64,000 nt of DNA from assembly GCA_004114245.1 (NCBI GenBank), contig QZWS01000001.1, forward strand, positions 1 to 64,000. The letters are read 5' to 3'. The stretch is from Zoopage sp. CT-All (Eukaryota > Zoopagomycota > Zoopagomycetes > Zoopagales > Zoopagaceae). Every line of letters starts with the position of its first letter. Position 1 is the stretch's first letter. Both the position numbers and the translations under genes were made by a program. Shown one piece after another: positions 1-9,929 of the stretch. The notes beneath the pieces are model-generated. The model had not been told where the DNA came from. It saw nothing but the letters and a program-made list of their open reading frames with translations, and did not search any database.

Positions 1-363
1 GCCCAGCCCGCCGCCACCGCCCGTCGTCGCTATCGCCCCGGCACCGTCGCCCTGCGCGACATCCGCAAGTACCAGAAATCAACCGACCTCCTCCTGCGCA
101 AGCTCCCCTTTGCGCGCGTTGTGCGCGAGGTCGCCGACTCCCTTGTTGAGGCGGATTTCCACGGTGTGGAGCGTGGCGGTGGCGGCGGGCTGGGCGGGCT
201 GCGGTGGCAGAGCACGGCGATTCTCGCGCTCCAGGAGGCCACCGAGGCGTATCTAGTGCATTTATTCGAGGATGCAAATCTGTGTGCGATACACGCCAAG
301 CGGGTGACGCTGATGCAGAGGGATCTACAGCTGGCGCGGAGAATACGCGGGCAGGGAATGTGA
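1..363 (+). CDS. CSE4: Centromeric histone H3 variant (CENP-A/Cse4/Cnp1), 3' part only
   Basis: Nucleosomal histone that marks centromeric chromatin. The frame is open from base 1 and ends at TGA 361-363, so the N-terminal tail lies outside the window. The H3 fold is plain: [18 protein letters not shown] (alphaN), then alpha1 and RRIRG at the end. CENP-A rather than canonical H3 is shown by RWQSTA after loop 1, by [20 protein letters not shown], and by [13 protein letters not shown], which resemble fission-yeast Cnp1. Loop 1, part of the centromere-targeting domain, carries a glycine-rich insertion ([10 protein letters not shown]). No AG acceptor precedes the LRWQS codons other than the GAG codon, so it cannot be a spliced in-frame intron. 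Identity is very likely; only the partial protein can be described. Confidence 0.9.
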   Translation, partial: AQPAATARRRYRPGTVALRDIRKYQKSTDLLLRKLPFARVVREVADSLVEADFHGVERGGGGGLGGLRWQSTAILALQEATEAYLVHLFEDANLCAIHAKRVTLMQRDLQLARRIRGQGM

Positions 364-433
364 GGTGGGTGTGGGTGTGGGTGTGAGCGCGGGTGCGGGC
401 ACAGGCGCGGGCACAGGCGCAGGCGCAGGCGCG
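364..433. repeat. Imperfect 6-bp tandem repeat
   Basis: GGTGTG units (364-385) followed by GGGTGC / GGGCACAGGCGC / AGGCGC units (390-433), just after the CENP-A stop. Confidence 0.75.
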
Positions 434-745
434 AATGTATTGTATTGCGCTGGTGGATGTCCAGCCATCCTGTGCACCATGTCCGATTGCATGGATGGGC
501 ATCATCCAATAGTGTTGCTGAGCCCGCGGAGAGGGGTTCCTTCCCCCCAAGAAATCATGCTCCCGGGCCATATGCAACGGGTGCAATGCACTGTATTAGT
601 GGATATGGCGGGCTGCGCTGCATACTTTACAGGCTCCTATTACTCCTTCAGGCTCCTGCCACACCTGCCACAGTTCAATTGTAATGACTTTGTGCATTGC
701 CTAATTTCAGCCTCAGAAACAAAACTAATTGTGCGTCAGGCGCAC
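364..745. repeat. Intergenic stretch with a short G/T-C/A rich tandem repeat
   Basis: Spacer between the CENP-A stop and the end of the convergent PDK-like gene. Bases 364-433 form an imperfect 6-bp tandem repeat, GGTGTG units grading into GGGCACAGGCGC units. The rest has no coding frame that I trust and no RNA gene that I recognise. Confidence 0.6.
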
Positions 746-1960
746 TTACAGTCGCACCAGTAGACTCCGGCCCACGCCGTCCACCACGACCTCGTCGACG
801 TCTCCGCCAACGATCCGCGCAGCAACCCGGGCAGTTGCAACTCCGTGCACTGGCAATACGTCCGCAACCGATGGTTTGCTGTCGCACGAGCACGCATTGA
901 GCCACGATGCCTGCCTCGTATTGCGTGATGCGCGCCAGCCTCCAATCCCACCCGCATAATCGTCAATTCTCACACAGACTTGTCCACCGATTGTACGGCC
1001 ATCTGCCACGCTTACAGTCACTGTCTTGGGGTGTGTGGCGCCAGCGCTGTCAGTGGTGCTGGCCGATGCGCTGGTGACAGTCGCATGGATGGCTCGTGAA
1101 ATACAGGCCTCGAGGATACCACGAACAACTTTATCGATTTGCACAAGTGGTGATATCCAATCTGATTTTGCCAGATACCCGTCCGTATCCTCCTGGATGC
1201 TGGGCAGAGCGCGGATCTTGATTTCGGGAAGTGAAGAGCCAGCCGCCAAGGAATCCCGGTCGATGTCAACGATGCGCGATGCACACTCATGCATAACTCG
1301 CACAATATCCAGCTGCCCAACAACAGCTCTCGTACGGGTCCTGGCTCTAACATCGCTTTCGCTTTCACTTTTGCTGCTGCAGACATGAGAGTGATGCTGT
1401 GCGAGCAAGTGGGTCCTTAGAGCAGTACCGTAGGCATCCTCCACCAAATCCACAGCGCTCTCATCATCATCCAATATTCGCTGCATAGTGCCGACCGGAC
1501 AGCATTCCCCGAAGCCGTCCTCGGATAGCATCCTGTGGGGGCACAGCGCTGCATGTATCACAGCATCGATATCGCGCACTCTGTTTGTCCAAATTCCTAT
1601 GCCCTTTCCACCGTGAAGCGTCTCCAATGCACCTTGCAAGCTCGTTGACAATATTCTGGGCTTGCCGTATGCTGACAGTCGAGCCTCGAGCTCAGTGACG
1701 GTCGACACCAAATGTTCCAAATTTTGCAGCATCAATTCTCGCAAATACATCGGCAATTCCTCTCGGTCGTCTGCCTCCGCGTTCATCCAGTCATGTATTC
1801 GTTTTAATGGTAGCGCAATATCGGGGCGAGCACACGGCGGGGCAAGGTGATTGCGTTCAAGCGAGGACATGTCCGTTTCCAGGGCAAGAGCTGGCGTCGC
1901 CATGCACCGTGGATGCAAACAAAATGCGCCCGAACGCCGAATTAATCTCCGAAGAATCAT
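746..1960 (-). CDS. Mitochondrial PDK/BCKDK-family protein kinase-like protein
   Basis: A 404-residue protein without introns. Its start, MILRRLIRRSGAFCL, looks like a mitochondrial presequence. Family marks are the helical-domain segment around GKPRILSTSLQGALE, a VDLVEDAYGTAL segment like the VVEDAY motif of pyruvate and branched-chain ketoacid dehydrogenase kinases, and a C-terminal ATPase domain with IDDYAGGIGG (G1-like) and ARIVGGDVDEVVVDGVG. Known members phosphorylate E1-alpha in the matrix and switch the complex off. The N-box, normally E-x-x-K-N-A-x-R-A-T, reads roughly ACISRAIHATV here, so the key Glu and Asn seem lost, and the G2 lid is weak too. It may be catalytically impaired. 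The family call is fairly firm; PDK versus BCKDK is unresolved. Confidence 0.7.
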   Translation of the reverse strand: MILRRLIRRSGAFCLHPRCMATPALALETDMSSLERNHLAPPCARPDIALPLKRIHDWMNAEADDREELPMYLRELMLQNLEHLVSTVTELEARLSAYGKPRILSTSLQGALETLHGGKGIGIWTNRVRDIDAVIHAALCPHRMLSEDGFGECCPVGTMQRILDDDESAVDLVEDAYGTALRTHLLAQHHSHVCSSKSESESDVRARTRTRAVVGQLDIVRVMHECASRIVDIDRDSLAAGSSLPEIKIRALPSIQEDTDGYLAKSDWISPLVQIDKVVRGILEACISRAIHATVTSASASTTDSAGATHPKTVTVSVADGRTIGGQVCVRIDDYAGGIGGWRASRNTRQASWLNACSCDSKPSVADVLPVHGVATARVAARIVGGDVDEVVVDGVGRSLLVRL

Positions 1961-2145
1961 GTATGCTGTTGAAATAACGGATTCGGCAGCGCCTGGCGCA
2001 TAGAAGAGGCGCTGTTTGCTTGGGACAGATGGAGGATAAATTATGGCTGCCCCAAGCCTGATCTTCCCACATCACCTCTCGTCATCGGCTGGACCTCGCC
2101 GGCAGTGGGATAAAATTATAACATTCTTCCCCCATTCGCAGCTAG

Positions 2146-5100
2146 CTATTCCTTGTCTTCGGCAACAATCAGCTCTCCGCTGCCCTCGGATCCTGCGTCA
2201 GCTGTCGCGATGGGAGGGGAGCTCTCGGCATCAGGTTGCCGTGGAGGAGGCGGGTCAGCGGTGACCGGCTCAATGTCCCAGTCGAGCGCGGCGATGGCCG
2301 TTGCACTGATGGACATGCGCTTCTTTCGCGACGTCATTTCCGACATCAAATCTTCCATGTCATCCTCATCTTCGTCGTCGCTGTCTTCGAGGGATATGGC
2401 CAGTGGCATCAATGAGTCCATTACAGCGTCCTAGCAAGCATGGTTAGAAGTGCTAAATGGATAGCATTCCAGCGTACTGTGGCCTCGTCGCGACTTTGGC
2501 GACTGAATGGGTCCTGAAAGTCGAAATCCATGTCCTTCTCAAACTCATTCATGTCCTTTTCTAACTCATCACTAGTCGACGGCATCAGAAGTTGCGACAA
2601 TTGAGACAGGTCAACGCACTTAATCCATTCGTTAGTTGCGTTCTCGGCATCGTCTTCGAGCCCAAACTTGTCGGGAAGGTCGTTCGTTATCTGCTGAACC
2701 AAGTAGCGCGCAAACTGGTCGCTAGCAACGTCCGCATCGCCTCCGCCTGGAAGCACGTCCTCGTCATCGTCGCTTTCCAGCGTTATGATCCCTTCGATTT
2801 GGTTCGGGCGGTGGCCGCCGAGCGATCGTTGATCGCGCTCTTTTGTTTCCCGGAGCGTTCGACGCACATACTCGTCCCAATCTTCGGCTACAACACCGTG
2901 GGTTTGCCGCCATGCTATTCGCCATTCTTACCTTCAAAGTGCTGCTTCAATTCAGATCCAGATCGCTCGAGTAATCGTACGACCTGCTCCGCGATGAACG
3001 TCAAATGGCCCATGTATCCGAGCCGAACTCCTTTTGGCAACTCCCTGTCTTATAATTCAGCGTCACATAGCAGAGCGCCAAGGTCATACATTTGATGGTC
3101 GCATTCGCGCTGTGCTTCCGTGATCCTCTCCGTGATCTTGGCGTCGGTAAATAGCTAGAATAGGTGTACAGTAGTCCAGCAAGCGCAAGCAACGTTACCG
3201 ACACTATTAGCCGCGTATTGACACCGTTGTCGAGCGGCAGATTCAGCACCTGGTGAATCATATCATACACGACCGTATGCAGGAAATTGTTCCATGGGTA
3301 TTGGAAAAAGAGTTCCTGGGCGATTATAAGTGGCAGCATTACAGAGGCTGGGCAGCGCACCAAGCACGTGGGGATAATTCCCGTCTCGATGAACGAAAGC
3401 TTGAGAGCCTCGCCGGCGGAGATGCCGGGAATAAGCATTGATGTGGGCACGTCTGTCTCTTGATGGACGATTTTTCGCTGACTGGGCATCACGTCTACAC
3501 TCGAGGGCGCGGGTTCTTCAGAGGCGACGTGATTCTCGCTCACATCGTCGCTTATTTCTGTCTTGATGTTATCGGATAAAACACGCGAGCCTCGCGATGC
3601 TCGAGCCTCGGCTGTTGGAACAATGTAGTTTTCAGACAATTCCAATAGCGCTTCTGCAGCCGTCTGTGCATCTTCGGCTTGATCCGCACCGACAGCACTC
3701 TCAGTCGAGACGGCAGGTTCACCTACTTCTTCGATGACAGCAATATGTCCGTCAAAAGGCGTGGAAGGCTCCTCCAAGGTAGCCGTAGGCGAGGCATCAT
3801 TTTCCTCGATAGTTGCCAATCCTGCTGTTGCTAATCCTGCTGTTGCCAATCCTGCTGTTGCCAATCCTGCTATTGCTGGCAACTCGCCCGGAATAGTCGC
3901 TGTCGACGTGATCACGCCATCTGCCTCCTCTTGTTCAACACTGTCAACAAACGCAGGGAGCACATTGAGCAGGCCCATATTGCTGAGATGCAACAGCTCA
4001 GCAAAGAGCTCACAGACGCGCAGTCGCTCAAATCCAAGCGGAATCTGCTTGCCGACCGTCGTCTCCACCGCAACCGTCTGCAATGCGGTAAGGCTGGTCA
4101 GCGACAATCAAATGATCCTACCGCAGATTTTGGGTTGCGAAGGAGGTTCTGGAACTCGGGAAGCTTCCTGGAAAGCATGCGAATCAAATCAGACAAATCC
4201 ACCTGCTGCGTTACATCGGCGCCTTCTTCGTCGAGTTCGCTATAGGTGAGGCGTTGTATTGCTTTGTTGAATAAGAAAACGGACCTGTAGTTCCGTCGAA
4301 TCAGCTCAATGATGATCGCGACACCGTTAACAAGGGTTGAAGTGCTATGCGGCGCGACCTGATCCAGCATGTAGTCGACCAGCATCGTGACCAGTCGCTC
4401 ACTAATTACAGCATCAGCCAGGTGAATGCAACCATCACAACGGCATCTGCCTTTTCAGTTCCTTAATAAGCGAGTTTGTCCCAATGGTCGGTTGCTCTGG
4501 GTTGCTGCTTTGTGAAATGGTTATAATATCGAGTAGGACTTGGGCGGCTGTAGCATGAACGTCCGGGTCGAGATCTGGATGCATGCGGTCAATCAGCGCT
4601 TCCATCAGCCCTTGATCGTTAAGCCACTACGATGATGTGTTACCAAAGCAGCCCCAATAGCCAGCGCACACCTCAACCACGCCCTGGCCATCTGGAAGCT
4701 CCTCCAGACTAATCACCTTGAGCAGCAAATCCATCACCGCACTGGTCCCGATGTGACGTAAGAATGTGTGCACGATGGCGCCCGCTGAGCCTCGACCCTG
4801 AATAAATCCGAGCGTTTCGCGCGTCTTCTTCTGCAAGAAGACGCTCCAGACCTTGCTGAAATACATGGCGATCTGCGAATCAAGCGGAGCGGGTCGTTCA
4901 AGAAACACCCACGACAAATGCAGCAGCGATGAGTCATCACATATCGTCTCAATCACCGGCCAGATCTCTGCACACAGCATTTCGGAGCAGAGGTATGCGT
5001 AGCGCGAGGTGGATTCCTCAGTTGACGGCGTGATGAGGTACGTCAGCAACTTGACGATGACTTCGCGTCGGTTCAGGCTAGATTAACCGTTTAGCCCACG

Positions 5101-5260
5101 AAAAGGCATTCGCGTCTTACAATTCAATCAGCTTGGTGTTTTGCGCCTTGCATTCCGGCAGTAGCTCATCCTCGACGAGAAGGTCCTCAAGCGTGACGTT
5201 ATCTCGGTCGAGCAGCGTATCGATGGCAGATGTGTTGCCAAACCCAAAGCGCCAAAACAT
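2146..5260 (-). CDS. SAPS-domain regulatory subunit of Sit4/PP6-type phosphatase (Sap190/Ekc1-like)
   Basis: Scaffold subunit that binds the catalytic subunit of Sit4/PP6 phosphatase. Nine exons fit in frame: 5260-5121, 5077-4644, 4610-4439, 4401-4122, 4077-3199, 3154-3090, 3044-2932, 2887-2478 and 2430-2146 (926 codons including stop). Introns are 33-47 nt. The N-terminus MFWRFGFGNTSAIDTLLDR is the SAPS signature. Later exons give QIPLGFERLRVCELFAELLH and LPKGVRLGYMGHLTFIAEQV, then DWDEYVRRTLRETKERD, in family order. The mid-region has an acidic, low-complexity insertion with a 15-bp tandem repeat (3812-3871), and the tail is acidic and Ser/Pro-rich. Single exons look like unrelated short frames; only splicing joins them. 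Confidence 0.9.
3812..3871 (-). repeat. 15-bp coding tandem repeat in the SAPS gene
   Basis: Four near-identical units of GTTGCCAATCCTGCT (plus-strand reading), encoding repeated Ala-Gly-Leu-Ala-Thr in the gene. One unit has a C/T difference. It lies in the non-conserved loop of the protein, so length variation between strains would be expected. Confidence 0.85.
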
Positions 5261-5456
5261 GCTTCCCGGCCGGCTTGTATGTTCGCGGTGGTTGAACGGC
5301 GGATCGCTGAGGCGCGCACGGGCTCGAGTCCGGCAGGAGTGGCGGGGGTCAGGTTTTGTGGGACAGCTGAGCTTGTCCAGGAAAAATGTGCATGCCAACC
5401 AAGGGCACTGTTCAGAATACATTCGAGTGACATTGCGCCAGCGCGGTGTCCGCAGA

Positions 5457-7817
5457 TTAGACATTACGAGTTTGAAGAATACGGCGGCTGTGATTGCGTC
5501 GCTGAAGGCGGCGGCGTTCGCTTGTGGATGCGGCATCTGCCTCCGACTTGCCGTCATCCGCTGTCTTACCCGAGCTCTTGTCATCCTTGCCGTCTTTAGA
5601 AGTCTCGGAGCTATCCTCATCTTTCGACTTTTCTGGCTTGTCATCCTTGGCCCCACCTTTCTTTTTCTTCTTGCGAGCAAGTGCTTCGACCGTCCGTTTC
5701 GGAGCCGTGCCACTGAGCTCATCCGTCAGCCGGGAAATATCGGCTACGGCAAGAAGGTCCTCCGTAGACCAAGGGCATGCAAACTCGACCGGCACATTGC
5801 GGAGCTCGGGCTTCACACCTCCGGTCATTTGGAACTCCGCCGAGAACGTCAGCGACAGAGTCTTGACAGCTTCGTCCTTCAAGACGCCGCACGCACGGAG
5901 CCAGTCGCGCACAAGCAATGGGGTTTTCGGGTCTGTCAGTGCTGCCGTGTTCTCGGATGGGACGGGGAGCTTGAATGTGACGGGAAGGGTGACGTTGCTC
6001 GGCGACTTGGGAATGAGCAAGGGCATCGCCAGCGTCCCAGTGCCAACTATTTCGGCGGAATCCTCTCCTACGACTGCCATCTTGACCTCAACAGTGGCGT
6101 TCTTCGCGTAGATGGCAATGAAGCCGCCGACCTCGGCCTGAAGCACGATGCCGAGCTTGGCAATAAGGTTGGTTCCATCGGAGGAAAGCTTGGGTAGTTG
6201 CTGCTTGAGTGCTGTCGCATCCCCCGTTGGCAGCATGCTTGTCATTGCCAGATATCGCAGCTTTGGCGTGCGCGGCAGAAACAGTACTAGTGAAAGCACC
6301 GTAACCAGCAGCAGCCCAAAGAAACCCCAGCAGGCGATTTTAACTATCCGTCGAGATACCCTTCCGTTCGTGCGGTCCTCCAGCTTATCCAGTGCATTGG
6401 ACACGCCTCGACCAATATGTGTCTTATCCTCGACGGTGTCCCGGAACGCGGCAAGCTTCTCGCCAGCGGACGAATCTGCAATCTTGTCTTTCAGCTCCCA
6501 AAGCTTGCCAAATTTGCCCGAGTGATCATCGAACGATCTGTTGTGAGTGGTGGCTTCACGTGCAAGCGGCTTGCGGTAGAACTCTTGCGATGCTTTCTCA
6601 CCGGTGGCTGCGGGCGCAGCCGGGCCACTCCCAAGAAAATCAAGGAAATCCTGTCGGGCCTTCTTGGCGGCTTTCTTTCGCTCTTCCGCATCCGAATCCA
6701 AGCCGTCCTCGTCATCGTCGATATCATCCTCCTCTTGGCCGTTATCGCCGGCTTCCTCTCTGCTTGGTCCATCATCATCCATGTCGAATCCCTCCGGGAT
6801 GGCAATTTGCACGCCGCCGACATCTTGCACAGCCACCTTGACCTCATCCGCATTCAGCTTCTTCTTTTTAGTCACAATGCGATTGGTCACGCTGGGGCGA
6901 CGGCCCATTCCACGACCATGCGCGTCAGGGCCGGGCTTCTTGCGCACAGGCTGGCCAGTGAGACGTGCGATTTCCGAATCATCCGTATCATAGATGTCGT
7001 CGTCGTCCTCGTCGTCGTAGTCCTCGTCGTCATCCTCTTCGAGCTTGGGCTCAGCTGTCATACTCTTACTGTGCTTCTCCGGGCCATATTCTTCTGCGGC
7101 AACCTTTGAATCGCCGCCACTGTCCTCACTGCCTTCATCCACGGTCGGCATGGCTCGCGTGCCACCAGGGGATTTCGGATTCGACCCGGCGCGTGGCCGG
7201 GATGCCATCTCTGCAACCTCGTCTGCCTCATAGTCCTTGACGTTGGCCGGAACAACGGCCGCAGCAGGCGATTTCGGCATATCTGGGGTAGCCGGAGCAT
7301 CCGCGACTGGGCTCTTTTGGGCGGCGCCCGTCTCTGCCGCCTTGGTAGCCAATAAAGATGCGGCCGCAAGCGCAGCATTCTTCCTCTCGCCGGGAAACGC
7401 CGGTCTGTACCCGCCAGCAGGCAAGCCGCCGCCATCACCGGTTAATATTGGTCCATCATCAGTGCCATCCGACAACGTGCCAGCATGCTGAAATATGGAC
7501 TTGTTGCGGCCGCGAAACCCATCTGGATTCACCGGCACCGCATGACCCGCGGTGAGTTTGGACACTTCTGCAGAGTCAATTGCAGCATAGTCCGCGATAT
7601 CGTCCAAATCGAGTGGTGGCAAACCCGCGCCGCCAGCAGCACTGGGTTTGACTTGCCATGAGGTGGGCATGACCACCGGCGACAACACCCCTGCGAGGCC
7701 GCCCTCTCCGGCTGCGCCACTCGGTGTGAACAAATCATCGTCGTCATCATCCGAAAACATGTACAGTTTTGTGGCGGCCTTTGTGGCGGCAAACATTGGC
7801 GGGGATTGGTCGGCCAT
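5457..7817 (-). CDS. Single-pass membrane protein with acidic cytosolic region and LEA-2-like domain
   Basis: A 786-residue protein without introns. The first ~460 residues are disordered and very acidic, with runs of D/E (SDDDDDDLF near the start, DEDYDDEDDDDIYDTDD mid-way). One membrane segment follows a basic stretch (RRIVKIACWGFFGLLLVTVL, then VLFLPRTPK). After it comes a beta-rich domain with alternating hydrophobic residues and repeated VKMAVVGEDSAEIVGTGTL-like strands, resembling LEA-2/WHy domains of vacuolar or plasma-membrane proteins. The C-terminus is Lys/Ser/Asp-rich and ends in basic residues. No enzyme motif is visible. The start lies 179 bp from the start of the divergent Gid9 gene. 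The LEA-2 link is a structural guess; expression is likely but unproven. Confidence 0.6.
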   Translation of the reverse strand: MADQSPPMFAATKAATKLYMFSDDDDDDLFTPSGAAGEGGLAGVLSPVVMPTSWQVKPSAAGGAGLPPLDLDDIADYAAIDSAEVSKLTAGHAVPVNPDGFRGRNKSIFQHAGTLSDGTDDGPILTGDGGGLPAGGYRPAFPGERKNAALAAASLLATKAAETGAAQKSPVADAPATPDMPKSPAAAVVPANVKDYEADEVAEMASRPRAGSNPKSPGGTRAMPTVDEGSEDSGGDSKVAAEEYGPEKHSKSMTAEPKLEEDDDEDYDDEDDDDIYDTDDSEIARLTGQPVRKKPGPDAHGRGMGRRPSVTNRIVTKKKKLNADEVKVAVQDVGGVQIAIPEGFDMDDDGPSREEAGDNGQEEDDIDDDEDGLDSDAEERKKAAKKARQDFLDFLGSGPAAPAATGEKASQEFYRKPLAREATTHNRSFDDHSGKFGKLWELKDKIADSSAGEKLAAFRDTVEDKTHIGRGVSNALDKLEDRTNGRVSRRIVKIACWGFFGLLLVTVLSLVLFLPRTPKLRYLAMTSMLPTGDATALKQQLPKLSSDGTNLIAKLGIVLQAEVGGFIAIYAKNATVEVKMAVVGEDSAEIVGTGTLAMPLLIPKSPSNVTLPVTFKLPVPSENTAALTDPKTPLLVRDWLRACGVLKDEAVKTLSLTFSAEFQMTGGVKPELRNVPVEFACPWSTEDLLAVADISRLTDELSGTAPKRTVEALARKKKKKGGAKDDKPEKSKDEDSSETSKDGKDDKSSGKTADDGKSEADAASTSERRRLQRRNHSRRILQTRNV

Positions 7818-7996
7818 GGCGGCGGCCCGGGCTGGGGAATGGGTGGTTGCTGTTATGTACAGAAGGACAGGGCGAATTAGATTACGACGGAAGACGACGA
7901 CCGGAAGGAATGCCGCGCGTCAAGCCGCGGAATCGGAGCGGAGGGAAGGCGGGGATGGAGATGCGGTGGCGGTGGCACTGGGCAGATCGCTCCCAA

Positions 7997-9298
7997 ATGA
8001 GCACCTGCCCAGGCCCCACGGCCTCCGCGCTGGCCACGCTCGACGCCTCCCTCTTCCGGGTCCCCTTCGAGCATGGCCGTCGCGCAGCACGCACCGAGCA
8101 AAAGCATCTGGACAAGGAACTGGCGAGTGCATCGTCCAACCTGAAGGATGTGTTGAAGCGGCTAGCAGACGGCTCCGTGGAGGATGCCACAGCCAGCCTG
8201 GATGCAGTTGCGAATCGCCTCTCCCAGCTTAAGCGGAAATTGCGAGCGGTGCGTATGGAGGAGGAGGAGGCGATGGGCGAGCAGATCCCGGCGCGACTGC
8301 GGCATCAGGAGGCATTGAACATCTCGACGGCGGCGACCATGGCGACCATGGCGACCACTGCAGCGTCGGCGGTGGATTCAAGTGATCGATGGCTCCAGTG
8401 GAATGAGACAAATGCGATGCGCCTTGCCGTGGATCACCTTCTGCGACGTGGTGGTCACATCGAGCTGACTACCACGTTGACGGCCACGCAGCCCACGATT
8501 GCCCCACTAGTCGACACGGCAGTATATAAGCGCCTGAACGAGATAACAGCGATGTTGGTTGAAAGAAAGCGGTGCAAGGAAGCGCTGGTGTGGGCAGTGG
8601 ACAACCGCTCCATACTCCGCAAGGTCTCGTCTACGATATGGATGGAACATGAGCTGCGCCTGCAGGAGTATATCGAGCTTGTGCGAGAGAGGAAGCTTCC
8701 CCAGGCGATTTCATACGCTAGACAGCATCTCGGCAAGCTTCCGGAAGCAGTTGGGGACGCGGGCGGGGACGGGGACGAAGTGGGAGAGAGGTGGCGAGGC
8801 ACCGTGCGTCGCGCCATGGGCCTGCTGGCATTTCCTCCCACCCATGCGCATCTACCGCCCGTCTACGCCGCATTTTACGATCCTGGGAGGTGGAATATGC
8901 TGAGGGACATGGTTTTTGATGCGTTCAACGCGGTGTATTCGCTCCCGAGCACGACGCTGCTCGAGATGGCAGTCCGCGCTGGACTCGCAGCAATCAAGAC
9001 GCCGTCGTGCATGTCAGCCGAGTCGTATGCCCCGATGTGTCCTGCGTGTGCTCCCTTGCTGCATGATCTGGCGATGCGGATTCCCCGAGCACATCACACA
9101 CATTCCACCATCGTCTGCGGGGTGACTGGCTTGCAGGGGATTGGTGGATCCGAGGCCGCGGGGGTCGGGCCCAATGGACGGGTGTACTCGATGCGCGCAT
9201 TTGAGGAAGGGGCGGCACGGAGCAACGGATGGTTTGAGGATCCGGTCACGGGGGAAAAGTGCTCGCTGGCCGACGTCAAGCGACTGTACATAACGTAA
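7997..9298 (+). CDS. FYV10: GID/CTLH ubiquitin-ligase subunit Gid9/Fyv10 (MAEA)
   Basis: RING-like subunit of the GID/CTLH E3 ligase, which in yeast degrades gluconeogenic enzymes. The 433-residue frame has an N-terminal coiled coil (RRAARTEQKHLDKEL), a LisH/CTLH helical middle (ELRLQEYIELVRERKLPQAI, typical of CTLH) and a C-terminal degenerate RING. In it, GPNGRVYS and DPVTGEKCSLADVKRLYIT match the Gid9/MAEA ending NG-VYS...PRT-E-F...L-K-Y. The canonical Cys/His zinc pattern is incomplete, as in other family members. An upstream in-frame start exists at about 7769, but it would overlap the divergent gene, so I chose the ATG at 7997. A short ATM repeat (8337-8360) lies in a variable linker. 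Confidence 0.85.
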   Translation: MSTCPGPTASALATLDASLFRVPFEHGRRAARTEQKHLDKELASASSNLKDVLKRLADGSVEDATASLDAVANRLSQLKRKLRAVRMEEEEAMGEQIPARLRHQEALNISTAATMATMATTAASAVDSSDRWLQWNETNAMRLAVDHLLRRGGHIELTTTLTATQPTIAPLVDTAVYKRLNEITAMLVERKRCKEALVWAVDNRSILRKVSSTIWMEHELRLQEYIELVRERKLPQAISYARQHLGKLPEAVGDAGGDGDEVGERWRGTVRRAMGLLAFPPTHAHLPPVYAAFYDPGRWNMLRDMVFDAFNAVYSLPSTTLLEMAVRAGLAAIKTPSCMSAESYAPMCPACAPLLHDLAMRIPRAHHTHSTIVCGVTGLQGIGGSEAAGVGPNGRVYSMRAFEEGAARSNGWFEDPVTGEKCSLADVKRLYIT

Positions 9299-9356
9299 GC
9301 AAGCGTGATGGAGGCCCGAGTGCAGCTTGCGTGTATTTTATCCAGCAGCAATTGCA

Positions 9357-9782
9357 TTACGCCTTCCTCAGCTTGGCCACGGCGCGGTTGACCACCTCCC
9401 TGCGCTGCTTCTTGAACCGCATGAGCTTAAACCGATCCAAATCGGTCAAAGAGGCCCGCGTCTTGCGCTGCGCCATCTTCCTGCCCCATGCGCTCGCCTC
9501 AAACTTGGCCACCGCAGCCTCCTTCTCCAGCACCGCCTTCAGCGTCTTCTCCCTGACACCGCGCGGGATTGGGATGCTGATGGGGGTGAGTGCCATGCGG
9601 CGGTACGCAAGCGAGTGGCGCGGCACACCGGTGGTGGGGCCGTGAACGAGCGCGCGCGAGTGGTCGATGATGTCGACGATGACCGCAAGGCGGTGGATGT
9701 GCGGGCCGTAGGTGACGAGCACAACGCGGCCGACGTGCACCTGGCGGTTGAAGGTCGAGTTGGACTTGGACTTGGACGACAT
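9357..9782 (-). CDS. RPL14: Large-subunit ribosomal protein eL14
   Basis: 141-residue basic protein of the 60S subunit. The N-terminal SH3-like part reads FNRQVHVGRVVLVTYGPH...LAVIVDIIDHSRALV, as in eukaryotic L14. The C-terminal half has WGRKMAQRKTRASLTDLDRF and KLMRFKKQRREVV, the usual eL14 helix. The ATG at 9782 gives the right length; the longer open frame upstream is non-conserved. It is one exon, whereas many fungal ribosomal protein genes have an intron just after the start. It ends 58 bp from the convergent Gid9 gene and starts 58-148 bp from the divergent ORC4 gene, depending on which ATG that gene uses. Confidence 0.93.
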   Translation of the reverse strand: MSSKSKSNSTFNRQVHVGRVVLVTYGPHIHRLAVIVDIIDHSRALVHGPTTGVPRHSLAYRRMALTPISIPIPRGVREKTLKAVLEKEAAVAKFEASAWGRKMAQRKTRASLTDLDRFKLMRFKKQRREVVNRAVAKLRKA

Positions 9783-9929
9783 GGCGGCAGCAGGAACGAG
9801 GAGGAAAAGCAAGCCCAGGGGTTGTGTGACTGTTACTACGTGATGACTGTTGCCGATGGTCATCGCGTTGGCGTGACCCGAACGACGCGTGCGCGCGCTG
9901 TGCAGGCGTGGCGGGATGAGGGCGTTGCG

